A DNA stretch of 64,000 nt from Pirellulaceae bacterium (lineage in GTDB: Bacteria; Planctomycetota; Planctomycetia; Pirellulales; Pirellulaceae), in the NCBI GenBank assembly GCA_022448645.1, contig JAKVBZ010000006.1, forward strand, positions 62,001-126,000, given 5' to 3'. Made by a program: the position numbers and the translations under genes. This document shows, in pieces, positions 1-8,664 of the stretch (position 1 is its first letter; the number at the start of each line of letters is the position of its first letter). The notes beneath the pieces were generated by a model that made no database searches, was not told where the DNA came from, and was given only the letters and a program-made list of their open reading frames with translations.

Positions 1-2
1 CA

Positions 3-1688
3 GTCGTGCTCCGCTCCGGGAGATTATTGGCCGCAGCTCTTTATGAAACGGACGACGAAAGCTCTTTAGAAAAAGAGTGCAGGAATACAATCATTGCCGA
101 ATCAAACGACAAGGGAAAGACGTGGAAAGTACTGTCTGCGGCCACGCGGATCGGCCAGGTTCCCGGCGATCTTGTTGAATTGCCTGATGGTAGATTGGTG
201 CTCTCTTACGGCGAAGAAAGTTTTCCCTTTGGGGCGCGGGCTTTGGTCAGCGATGATGGCGGCAAAAGCTGGGGAGAAGAAGTCTATGTATTGGGGCAGG
301 GTCGCTACGGGTTGCTGCTGCAACCTCGACCCGAAGCGTGCGAACCGGCCAGCGGCATTGCCAGTGTGGTTTTGGAAAACGGTGTGGTTGTCTCCGCGTA
401 CGATCGCGGAAAAACATTAAAACGCCACCAGGAGCCCCTGGACGGGCGAACGGTTGACGAATGGGGGAACACGACAGCAATCGCGATCATTCGTTGGACC
501 CCCGAAGGTTTCGACCGTCCGCCGCTTATCTATCCAAGTCTGTTGACTGACCGGGTGGACTCCGCCGGCTACCTGGACAACGGTCTGGTACGCATCCGAC
601 CCGACGATCGCTTTGAAGGGGGCGACTACATCGAGAACTACGAAACGATCGTCTACCGGCGGCTGCCCGCCGAGCAGCTCAACTACGGCGATATCGGCGG
701 AAAAGGGCTCATCCTTTGCCGGCATCCAGATGGCAGCCTGTTATTCACCTGTCGTTTTCCCGAGATCTTCCGCTCCACCGACGAAGGACGCACCTGGAAA
801 AAATTCGCCGACATCCAACGGCCTCCGGCCGAACGGGTCAGCACCTCTGGCTTTGGAGTGACTAGCAAAGGAACACTACTGGCACTTGCCGATGTCAGAA
901 CGTCAGATGGAGACCGCGCCACCGGCGCGAGGCCCATCTACAAGATGCACGTCGGACGCAGCACCGACAACGGCAAGTCGTGGAACTTCCGACAGATCGA
1001 CCCTGGACCCAAACACTATGGTGGACGCGGCGATGGCAGCCGGATCAACGAACTCTCCAACGGTACGATCGTGATCAATACTTCCACAGGGTGGGTCCAT
1101 CCATCACGGAATTTTTGCTTGGGTGAAGTGATCATCCGTTCGACCGACGATGGCCAGACCTGGGAGGACCCAACCGTGTTGCCGCCAAACACGTGCGAGT
1201 CCAACCTAGTGGAATTGCCCTCAGGCCGGTTGGTGCTGGCCACACGCCTGCAATCGCTGAATGAGTTCAAAGGTCAACATTACTTTGGCCCGTATGGTGA
1301 CGAGGATCGGTGGGAATTCCCTTCGCGAAACTACGTCGGTGAAGCCCGTTACAAGAATGAGGCGATCATGTTTTCTGACGACGGTGGCTACAACTGGACG
1401 AAACCGTTCGTGGTCACCCGTATCCACATGGTTTCGGCAGATGTGGTCCACGATCCCCAGGGGAATGTGGTACTCACGTACGACCACAAGGATGCCATCG
1501 GTGGCTGCCGCGCGCGGGTTAGTAAAGATCAGGGAAAAACCTGGGAATCCGAGAATTACATCTTGGCATATGAAAAGATTGGTACGCGGACCAGTTCCAT
1601 TGTCCTGAATGACGGTCGCATCCTGACTCTCTGGGCAGCATCCGTGCCCCGCAAGCTGGTAAGGGGTACCATCTGGTCGCCAGAGTAA
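3..1688 (+). CDS. Sialidase-like BNR/Asp-box repeat protein, 5' end cut by window edge
   Basis: The reading frame is open from the first bases of the window to a TAA at 1686-1688, so the N-terminus almost certainly lies upstream; a GTG at position 6 is not convincing as a start. About 560 residues are visible. They hold at least seven Asp-box (BNR) motifs of the S-x-D-x-G-x-[ST]-W type, at about residues 33-40, 82-89, 257-264, 319-326, 379-386, 456-463 and 507-514, with the typical 'LPDGRLV' strands between them. This is a six-bladed-propeller sialidase fold. Families with these motifs hydrolyse terminal sialic acids or other sugars from glycoconjugates outside the cell; the substrate here cannot be read from sequence. 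It converges with the HEAT gene, 48 bp away. Family call is firm, activity is not. Confidence 0.85.
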   Translation, partial: VVLRSGRLLAAALYETDDESSLEKECRNTIIAESNDKGKTWKVLSAATRIGQVPGDLVELPDGRLVLSYGEESFPFGARALVSDDGGKSWGEEVYVLGQGRYGLLLQPRPEACEPASGIASVVLENGVVVSAYDRGKTLKRHQEPLDGRTVDEWGNTTAIAIIRWTPEGFDRPPLIYPSLLTDRVDSAGYLDNGLVRIRPDDRFEGGDYIENYETIVYRRLPAEQLNYGDIGGKGLILCRHPDGSLLFTCRFPEIFRSTDEGRTWKKFADIQRPPAERVSTSGFGVTSKGTLLALADVRTSDGDRATGARPIYKMHVGRSTDNGKSWNFRQIDPGPKHYGGRGDGSRINELSNGTIVINTSTGWVHPSRNFCLGEVIIRSTDDGQTWEDPTVLPPNTCESNLVELPSGRLVLATRLQSLNEFKGQHYFGPYGDEDRWEFPSRNYVGEARYKNEAIMFSDDGGYNWTKPFVVTRIHMVSADVVHDPQGNVVLTYDHKDAIGGCRARVSKDQGKTWESENYILAYEKIGTRTSSIVLNDGRILTLWAASVPRKLVRGTIWSPE

Positions 1689-1736
1689 AGATGGTTGGCG
1701 GTCAGGAATTGATTTCGTTTACCACAAAGATAGAAC

Positions 1737-3632
1737 TTAGCGCAGTAGCCCTTTGGCCGACTCGGTGATGCTCTGCTTCACGTCGGCCTCAATCAGTCGC
1801 TTGATTCCTGCTTGGCCCTTTTCGGGATCAAGGGCCATTACCGTTTGCCCAATCGTCAGGACGGCGTTCGCTGCTGCCTCTTCGCTTTCAGAAACATCGA
1901 GTTGTTCCAGAGCCAATTCGAAAGATGCCACACAGGGAAACCGTATCAAAGCTTCGATGGCCACGTTTCGCTCATCGGGACGTCCGGCTACTTGAAGGGC
2001 CTGGGACGCCATCGCCACTCTTTCACTTTCAGGCAAATCAAACTGACGGAAAACACGAATGTATCCTAACAAAGCTCGGTTCGCGTACTTTCCATTTCCT
2101 TGGGCAACCTGCATCAAAACGGGAGCAGCGTCGGCAGACAGCCAGCGACCAAGCGTCTGCGTGGCGGCGTCCTGGAGGTCTGTGTCAGGGCCGACCGCAT
2201 ATGTTTCCATGAGGGCTACCGCTTTCGCACCACCAGCCGTTCGGATTTGCTCGAAAAGGAATTCGCGGTCAGCCCCACTCGAACCAGGAATCATCGATCC
2301 TAAGGCTTCAGCACACGCGTCCGGCTGAGTACTGCGAAATACAGCAGCATGAATTGCCTTCTGGATGGCTTGTTTGCGTTCAGCAGTCTGGGCGGTTTTC
2401 AATAAGGTGAATAGATCAAGAAACCGTTCCTGTGTAGCCGCCAACCCAAGTGCAACAATGGCTTCTTGACTGACTTCTGCAGAATCTGACTTGGACAGTT
2501 CCAGCAACAGTGGCACGGCTGCCTGGGCGCGGCGTCGACCGAGGGCTTTGACGGCAACCGTCGAGATGTCAGGTGGTTGGGCTGCCTTGAACAAAACATC
2601 ATTGACGCCCGAACCCTGTAAGACAACTAGAGCTTCAAGTACGGTATCCGCATTGTGGACATTGGTCATCGAAATCAAAGTGGATACCGAGGAAGCGTCG
2701 CCCAGCTTGCCGGTCGCTTCGATCGCAGCTGTTTGGACTTCGCGAGAGTCACTACTACCAAGTTTCTCGAGAATGGCAGGCAGCGCTTGTCGATCGCCTC
2801 GATCTTTCAACGCAAGGATGGTCAGGACCTGCCGATCCGTCAACGATTCGGCCTGCAGAGAATCTGCGATCGCCTCGGTCGCTGAGCTACCAGGAAGAAC
2901 ACGTGCAACAGCCAAACCCGTTTGAAAGCCGTCATCATCCGGTGACCGCAGTTGCTCGACCATCAGCTCGACGCCGTCGGCTCCACGGGTGAGTATGGCG
3001 TTTTGAGTCGCTCCGATTTGATACGGTCTGGGGACAAGGGAAGTTCTCAGACGATCAAACACATCGATAGCAGCCTCCGTATTTCCTGCCCTGGCAAGTC
3101 GTTGACCAACCAGCAGGATGGAAGAGGCCAACGACTCCCTGCGACCAGGCTGTTTTTCTGCGTCGAGTGCAGCAGTCAATATTTGGGCGGCCTCGGTGGT
3201 TCCAATCGCTCCCAAAGCAGCAGCGGCTGCCGCAACCATTTTTGCGTCGGCATGTGCGAGAAGATTGGACAGGCGCGCCACAGCAATAGCGTCTCCACGT
3301 CGGCCAATCGTATCAATCACTCCTAGCTGCAAATCGCCTTCTAGTGTGTCGAGCGAACGAAAAAGAGCCTCCGTGACATTGTCTCCTTCCATTTTTTGCA
3401 ATGCAAAACGTGCATAGTGAGACCATTTCTTGTCGCCAAGGAAACCGGTGAGTGGCTCGACGGCTGCGGCACCAGCAATGTCACCTATCTTTTCAAATGC
3501 ATTGGCACGGTCAACTTCCGAGGTTGCTGGCGACTGAATCATCATGAGTAGCTCAGTAGCATCCTGAGCGTGTACGGTCGACGCAACAAACAGGCAGATG
3601 AACGTGGTCAGTAGAGTAAGTTGAAGACGCAT
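1737..3632 (-). CDS. Secreted HEAT-repeat protein
   Basis: This encodes 631 residues. The start at 3632 is chosen because it gives a clean signal peptide (MRLQLTLLTTFICLFVASTVHA) and is preceded by an AAGGAA ribosome site; an upstream in-frame start at 3677 would overlap the previous gene and hide the signal. The mature protein is a string of helical HEAT/PBS-lyase-type repeats of about 30 residues ('AVEPLTGFLGD', 'AVARLSNLLA', 'AVPLLLELS'). Such solenoids bind other proteins and have no catalytic residues. It follows the Gfo/Idh/MocA gene by 20 bp on the same strand, so the two are probably one operon and the HEAT protein may be a periplasmic partner of the oxidoreductase. Function is otherwise unknown. 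Confidence 0.85.
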   Translation of the reverse strand: MRLQLTLLTTFICLFVASTVHAQDATELLMMIQSPATSEVDRANAFEKIGDIAGAAAVEPLTGFLGDKKWSHYARFALQKMEGDNVTEALFRSLDTLEGDLQLGVIDTIGRRGDAIAVARLSNLLAHADAKMVAAAAAALGAIGTTEAAQILTAALDAEKQPGRRESLASSILLVGQRLARAGNTEAAIDVFDRLRTSLVPRPYQIGATQNAILTRGADGVELMVEQLRSPDDDGFQTGLAVARVLPGSSATEAIADSLQAESLTDRQVLTILALKDRGDRQALPAILEKLGSSDSREVQTAAIEATGKLGDASSVSTLISMTNVHNADTVLEALVVLQGSGVNDVLFKAAQPPDISTVAVKALGRRRAQAAVPLLLELSKSDSAEVSQEAIVALGLAATQERFLDLFTLLKTAQTAERKQAIQKAIHAAVFRSTQPDACAEALGSMIPGSSGADREFLFEQIRTAGGAKAVALMETYAVGPDTDLQDAATQTLGRWLSADAAPVLMQVAQGNGKYANRALLGYIRVFRQFDLPESERVAMASQALQVAGRPDERNVAIEALIRFPCVASFELALEQLDVSESEEAAANAVLTIGQTVMALDPEKGQAGIKRLIEADVKQSITESAKGLLR

Positions 3633-3652
3633 ATTATTTTCCTTGGATACCA

Positions 3653-4975
3653 CTATACATGCCATGGCTCTCGCCACGCACGGGAACGCATTTTGTTCGC
3701 TTCGTCATCGTCGAGAAAGGTGTCCGTCTGTGGATCGAATTGGAGTGGTCGGCCTAACGTAGCCATGACGTAAGCCGCGTGTGCGGCCACATGCGTTTGG
3801 GCGGCGGCCAAGGCGTTGGCTCGTGACAATTGCCGTGACTTAACACAGTCAAGGAAGTTTCTGACGTGTGTCGAAGGATCGGTTCCGGCCATCGTCACCA
3901 CGTTTAATTCACCGCGGAGTGAATCGGGAGAAACGCGGATGGCACCGCTATCCCCAGTTTCTACCCAACCTTCGGTACCGACATATTTGACACTGCAACT
4001 CCCCAGACCCTGCCAGCCTCCATCGCGCATCACCAGTTTCACACCGTTGGCATACCGGCCGTAGATCACATTGGTTTTGGGAGCCGCCTTGGTCGTTCGC
4101 CACTCGGTGTGATAGATCCCAAAGTCGTAGTCGTCCGCCCAGAACTCAACCGGCGCCGAATCGTCCATACCGACCGCGAACTGACAAAGATCGATGGTGT
4201 GAGACCCCCATTCGAGAACACCTCCACCGTGAAAGTCCGTGAAGCCTCGCCATCCACCGGCGACATACTTGGAGTTGTACGGCCGCCAAGGGCAGGGCCC
4301 CAACCACCGGTTCCAGTCACATGCATCCACAGTAGGTTCTGGTTCGGCCGGCAGCCAGCGGTTGTGCGTCAAGGGAGCGAGGATATTGGCGTGAACTTCT
4401 TTCAGCTCGCCAAGTTTTCCCGAGTGAACAAGATGTGCTGCCAATTGGAAATTCTCAATGCTGCGGCGTTGCGTTCCGGCTTGGTAGACTCGGCCATAGC
4501 GGGCGATGCCATCCGCGAGCATACGACTCTCTTCGATTGTCATACTGCACGGTTTCTCGCAATAAATATCCTTACCAGCCTTGGCTGCTGTGATCGAGGC
4601 CAGCGTATGCCAACGATCGCCGGTCGTAATCAACACTGCATCGATGTCGTCTCGTTCGAAGATTTCGTACATATCTCGATAGAGTACGCAATCGCTATTG
4701 CCGTAATGTTTGTCGACCTGCTGCTTTACTTGTTCTCGACGAGTCCGTTGCAGGTCAGCGTTTGCCACCATTTGCACATCGGGATTTAGAAGGAAACGAG
4801 ACAACACATACCTGCCACGATTGCCGACACCGATTCCTCCCAGCGTAATACGTTCACTGGGCGCGACCGCTCCGTTTCTACCAAGCACACTCGCGGGTAC
4901 AATGTGTGGAACCGCAAACGTACTTGCGGCTGCAACGGATTTGAGAAAGCGGCGGCGAGATGATACCTGGGGCAT
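3653..4975 (-). CDS. Gfo/Idh/MocA-family oxidoreductase with Tat signal
   Basis: This encodes 440 residues starting at 4975 (AGGAG ribosome site upstream); the open frame extends to 5041 but that part is not signal-like. The N-terminus carries a twin-arginine motif (SRRRFLKS) and a hydrophobic stretch ending near 'VPHIVPAS', so the protein is likely exported folded with its cofactor. A Rossmann nucleotide-binding loop (GGIGVGNRG) lies near residue 50, and the family motif EKP (in 'EKPCSMTIEES') near residue 143. Members are NAD(P)-dependent sugar or inositol dehydrogenases or hydrolases such as GH109; planctomycetes carry many exported paralogues. It is the first gene of a pair with the HEAT protein. 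Substrate is not predictable. Confidence 0.9.
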   Translation of the reverse strand: MPQVSSRRRFLKSVAAASTFAVPHIVPASVLGRNGAVAPSERITLGGIGVGNRGRYVLSRFLLNPDVQMVANADLQRTRREQVKQQVDKHYGNSDCVLYRDMYEIFERDDIDAVLITTGDRWHTLASITAAKAGKDIYCEKPCSMTIEESRMLADGIARYGRVYQAGTQRRSIENFQLAAHLVHSGKLGELKEVHANILAPLTHNRWLPAEPEPTVDACDWNRWLGPCPWRPYNSKYVAGGWRGFTDFHGGGVLEWGSHTIDLCQFAVGMDDSAPVEFWADDYDFGIYHTEWRTTKAAPKTNVIYGRYANGVKLVMRDGGWQGLGSCSVKYVGTEGWVETGDSGAIRVSPDSLRGELNVVTMAGTDPSTHVRNFLDCVKSRQLSRANALAAAQTHVAAHAAYVMATLGRPLQFDPQTDTFLDDDEANKMRSRAWREPWHV

Positions 4976-5108
4976 GACAATCTCCTGTTCGCAGCTGGTG
5001 TTCAAGATGATTATATTTCCGACCTGCACTCTGGCGTACAAAATGCAGTACTATCATTAGCATCTCACAACCAGAATTGGAAATCAATCATACGGCCTAT
5101 CTCGTTTA

Positions 5109-5173
5109 CTGCCCAGCCGCAAGCACCGGCTTTCGTCGGCGATTCTATGGAGCCGGCACCTGCGGCTGGGCAG
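5109..5173. repeat. Large imperfect palindrome between divergent genes
   Basis: The left arm 5109-5131 and the right arm 5151-5173 are inverted repeats of 23 bp with only three mismatches, separated by 19 bp. The arms are GC-rich (core GCCCAGCCGC / GCGGCTGGGC). Neither side is followed by a T tract, and the element lies between two divergently transcribed genes, so it is not a normal terminator. It could be a REP-like palindrome or an operator. No second copy was seen in the window. Confidence 0.6.
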
Positions 5174-5249
5174 AAAACGAATAGGCTGCTATCAACCTGG
5201 TTTCGACGCTGGAAGTCTTTACGGGTATATTTAAAATCGTCAAAAAGAT

Positions 5250-6332
5250 ATGTCCTTGCGAGAGATAGACCTTATGAGCCAAACAAAAACCAGTTCCAAC
5301 GGCTTTCCGGCCGTTATCCAGAACCAGGATCAACTTGAGGAAGTCATGTCACGCCCCGGGCCTGGCGTGAAGGAAGAACTGTCCAAGCTCGACGGCGACT
5401 TATTGGTACTTGGCGTCGGTGGCAAGATGGGACCGTCACTGGCACGACAAGCCCGCCGAGCGTTTGACGAGGTGGGGTCAACAGCGCGCGTGATCGGGGT
5501 ATCACGTTTCGGAAACGTGGCTTTGCGGCAACAACTCGAATCTTGGGGAATTCATACGATCCAATGTGATTTACTGGACTCGGAAAGTGTGGCGCAATTG
5601 CCAGACGCAAGTGCCATCATTTTCATGGCCGGCATGAAATTCGGCGCGTCATCAGATCCCTCGTTGACCTGGGCCATGAATACACACCTGCCTACCCTGA
5701 TCGCCTCACGATACCCACGCGTGCCGACAGTTGTTTTCTCCAGTGGTAACGTCTATCCCTTAGTGCCGGTCGACGGTGATGGCGCAGCAGAACACTTGCC
5801 GGCAGCGCCAATCGGCGAGTACGCCCAATCCGTGTTAGGGCGCGAGCGCATCTTCGAATACTTCTCTCGTCAGCTAGGTACGAAAATGGTGCATTTTCGC
5901 CTATTCTATGCGGCCGAGCTTCGCTACGGTATTTTGTACGACGTGGCCAGTGCAGTCTGGCAAGGCCGTCCTGTGAATGTGGACACAGGCTACGCGAACT
6001 GCATTTGGCAAGGCGATGCCAATGCGATGGCACTGCGATCTCTAGGACAAGTCGATTCGCCACCCAAAATCCTGAATGTCACTTCGCCTGACCGGGTAGC
6101 ATTTCGGGATCTGGCCCACCGCTTCGGAGAACTTCTCGGGAAAACTCCGCAGATTACTGGTCAGGAGCAGGAAACTGCATTTCTGGCCGATGTGACGCGA
6201 GCGGTTCAAGCTTTTGGAAAACCGGCAGTCGACTTAGATACGGTTATCCAATGGGTTGCGAATTGGGTGCGTCACGACGGCACGTCGCTCAACAAACCGA
6301 CTCATTTTGAAGTGCGAAATGGCCAGTTTTGA
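5250..6332 (+). CDS. NAD-dependent epimerase/dehydratase-like protein
   Basis: This encodes 360 residues from ATG 5250; a second ATG at 5274 (MSQTKTSS) is equally possible and neither has a strong ribosome site. The N-terminal part has a Rossmann fold with a variant glycine loop (LGVGGKMG), followed by an 'FSSGNVYP' strand and a 'GEYAQSVLGRERIFE' helix. In extended short-chain dehydrogenases this is where the catalytic Tyr-x-x-x-Lys sits; here the Tyr is present but the Lys position is Val. The family acts on nucleotide sugars, but this missing residue suggests altered or lost chemistry. It is divergent from the Gfo/Idh operon across a palindrome and is followed by a hairpin. Confidence 0.8.
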   Translation: MSLREIDLMSQTKTSSNGFPAVIQNQDQLEEVMSRPGPGVKEELSKLDGDLLVLGVGGKMGPSLARQARRAFDEVGSTARVIGVSRFGNVALRQQLESWGIHTIQCDLLDSESVAQLPDASAIIFMAGMKFGASSDPSLTWAMNTHLPTLIASRYPRVPTVVFSSGNVYPLVPVDGDGAAEHLPAAPIGEYAQSVLGRERIFEYFSRQLGTKMVHFRLFYAAELRYGILYDVASAVWQGRPVNVDTGYANCIWQGDANAMALRSLGQVDSPPKILNVTSPDRVAFRDLAHRFGELLGKTPQITGQEQETAFLADVTRAVQAFGKPAVDLDTVIQWVANWVRHDGTSLNKPTHFEVRNGQF

Positions 6333-6380
6333 CAGGCTACATCAGCTTATTTTCAACACGAACCTTCTCTCGCATCCTCT

Positions 6381-6408
6381 ACTTCACTTTCCCTTCGGAG
6401 GGTGAAGT
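6381..6408 (+). terminator. Hairpin after the epimerase-like gene
   Basis: ACTTCA (6381-6386) pairs with TGAAGT (6403-6408), and CCCT (6391-6394) with AGGG (6399-6402), around a TCGG loop, with a four-base bulge. It lies about 50 bp after the stop codon. No T tract follows, so termination efficiency is uncertain. Confidence 0.4.
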
Positions 6409-6464
6409 GGCGTTACAAACCTGTGACAACATTTAACGAAAAGCCCTCTCTGAAAGGGTGAAGG

Positions 6465-7772
6465 ATGGACAAGCACAACATGGAAAACCATCTCATCTTT
6501 ATTTTCAAAACATTCCGTTTCAGATCTCTGATCTTTTTCCTCTGTCTTCCAAGCGCCACCACCACATGCATTTTGGCAACAGAACAGATCGAAATCGAAG
6601 TCAGTGAAACGGCTGGCATTCGTCGTTTCAACCATCCGACCACCATGACTTTCAACTTAACGGAATCAGTATCTGAAGAGACGTCTTTCCGCTTGCTCGA
6701 CAACGGGCAACCGATCGAAGCACAATTTCGATCCGAAGGTTCACATCGCGAAAGGTTGCGGTGGTGGCTAGATTTTCCAACCAGCCTGCTACCCTATGAA
6801 ACCAAAAGATTCACCATCGAATACGGCTCGGATGTTCCCGCCGGACCGGAAAGAAAATCAGGCCACAAATTGACGCAAACTGATGATGCCTATCAGATCA
6901 CCAACGCCCCCTGGATTACGTGGACGATTCGGCAAAATCTGCAAGGGCTCATCCACTCAGTCAACTACAACCGTGCTGAGCAACTGCGGCCAAGCTCTAA
7001 CGGTTTGATGATGATCGACCGCGATGGCAAGCCGCATCCGTTGTATGGCGAAAACGGGAGCGAAACAGTCGGACGGGTTCTTCGTGATGGACCGCAGGCG
7101 GTTGGATTGCAATTTGAAACAACGTCGACGAAGCCCGGGTTGCGTGGTGTGTACTCGATTGTCGACCTGCACTTTCCAGTGTCTCGAAGTTGGATCGAAA
7201 TTGATTGGAGGGTTGTCGATCCCGAGGGTAAGGCTGATACCCTCGCACTCGAATTGGATCTCGCTCTCGACGAACCTACATCCCAGTCACCGACACTTGT
7301 CGATTTCGGTGCGGCGACGCTGGTCTACTCGGTACTTCGCCCAGGTCAACAAGCAGCCCTTGAGGGGTCAAGCCTGATGCAGGATCAAGATCCTTCCACA
7401 AGTTCTAAACACATGTGGAGTGTAAGCCGCGGTCCCGCAAACAATTTGCAGCCGTTTGTAGTCGCACCCCTGGATTCCAACCAAAACGCCGAGGGTTGGG
7501 CGCACATCATGGACCGTCAGTGGTGTGGGGCACTGGCTATGGATGGCTTCGGCGATAATGCTCAGGACCACATTCGTCTTTCAGCTGAAGGGCATGTTTC
7601 ACTGCAACGAAGTTACGATTCTCAGCAGAATTCGAGTGCAACCAATACGGAAAAGCGATTTCGGGTCTGGCTTCACTTTATTCCCTTTCCCCCGCAGCAT
7701 GGCGCGGCGACGAGCCCCCAGTCGATGCAAAATCCCCTCGAAGTGCGTGTGATCGGTGTAACGAAGCGTTGA
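6465..7772 (+). CDS. Secreted protein of unknown function
   Basis: This encodes 435 residues. The start at 6465 is preceded by AAAGGG at proper spacing; another ATG lies at 6480. A hydrophobic stretch (SLIFFLCLPSATTTCILA) near residues 25-42 looks like a signal peptide with a long positively charged n-region. The rest is beta-rich with no motif I recognise: 'RWWLDFPTSLLPYETKRFTIEYG' is reminiscent of the beta-sandwich accessory domains seen with exported glycan-active enzymes, but this is only resemblance. It stands alone between the epimerase-like gene and the broken isochorismatase. No function is proposed. Confidence 0.7.
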   Translation: MDKHNMENHLIFIFKTFRFRSLIFFLCLPSATTTCILATEQIEIEVSETAGIRRFNHPTTMTFNLTESVSEETSFRLLDNGQPIEAQFRSEGSHRERLRWWLDFPTSLLPYETKRFTIEYGSDVPAGPERKSGHKLTQTDDAYQITNAPWITWTIRQNLQGLIHSVNYNRAEQLRPSSNGLMMIDRDGKPHPLYGENGSETVGRVLRDGPQAVGLQFETTSTKPGLRGVYSIVDLHFPVSRSWIEIDWRVVDPEGKADTLALELDLALDEPTSQSPTLVDFGAATLVYSVLRPGQQAALEGSSLMQDQDPSTSSKHMWSVSRGPANNLQPFVVAPLDSNQNAEGWAHIMDRQWCGALAMDGFGDNAQDHIRLSAEGHVSLQRSYDSQQNSSATNTEKRFRVWLHFIPFPPQHGAATSPQSMQNPLEVRVIGVTKR

Positions 7773-7985
7773 AAACGTTATATTACCATTCTTGTTGTTG
7801 TATTCTTGAATCCATACATAAGGACCGATGGGCAGGTGCTCTGTTGTCAAACTTGAGCCGAATGCCGACGTCCGATCTTCATGGTCAGTTGAGCAGTGGT
7901 TGGTTGCCCAAGGCTAGCCTACGACTCAATGGATAATCGATTCTGGTGACTCGAAACCGTTTCTGTTTTTTACCCACCGCCAGCC

Positions 7986-8395
7986 ATGACTAGCACCAAC
8001 ACAAAACCATTACCCTTTGGTTCCGAAGATCTCCAGTTACCAGAGGAACTTCGCGGACAACTACGCGATCACATCCAAGACCTGCGCACACGATTCCTGG
8101 CGCGAGGTTGGGGGAAACGGGTTGGTTTTGGAGAACGTCCGGCGCTGGTCGTGATCGATCTTGCTCGGTATTGGGTGGATCCAACCATCCACATTGGTGC
8201 CAATGTGGATTCGATTATCGAAGCGACCTGTCGCGTGCTACCGACAGTTTTCGCGTCATTGTCCCCGAAGAAGCTGTCGGCGAACGATGTGAATTGTTGC
8301 ACACCGTCAACCTCCTGGACATCGACATCGATTTAGGAGATGTCATGCCAGCGGACGACGTCATCGCTCAGCTGGCTTCTTTGCAGAGTTCCTAA
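7986..8395 (+). pseudogene. Isochorismatase-family hydrolase remnant with internal deletion
   Basis: The first 85 residues or so (frame of 7986) match the N-terminus of cysteine hydrolases of the N-carbamoylsarcosine amidase/isochorismatase family: GWGKRVGFGERPALVVIDLA, with the family's catalytic Asp at about residue 58. From about 8240 the homology jumps to another frame, which reads 'FRVIVPEEAVGER' and then 'DIDLGDVMPADDVIAQL', the family's C-terminus, to a stop at 8393-8395. The middle third, which carries the catalytic Lys and the nucleophile Cys (usually in an SGCVR-type motif), is absent. Both an internal deletion and a frame change are therefore needed. The gene cannot make an active enzyme unless the assembly is wrong. 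It is not obviously linked to its neighbours. Confidence 0.75.
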
Positions 8396-8664
8396 CTACC
8401 GGCTGAGCCAGGGTTTCTCTGTTTCCCGGTAAACGCATAGCGAATATCCACTTTCCTATCAGCAACCAAAGTCCATGAGACTCGGCGCAAGCCTCGTCGT
8501 TACCCAGGTTCCTGTCGTTCCTATCGACAGGTGTGCGCCATGGAGAAAAAACTGAGCGCCTAGAACGGTTTATTTCCAACACGACAACTTCTCTCTGGGA
8601 GCGTCGCAGTTAACAGTGGCCGGGCAGGGCAGGCGTGGCTCCGAATTGCTGCGACGAAAAACAA

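Noticed and set aside
4109..4789. Plus-strand open frame of 226 codons
   Set aside because: It lies wholly antisense to the Gfo/Idh/MocA gene, has no domain features, and the minus-strand gene has clear family motifs.
8511..8531. 7-bp stem hairpin (CCTGTCG / CGACAGG)
   Set aside because: Too short and without T tract; likely chance in the gap after the broken isochorismatase.
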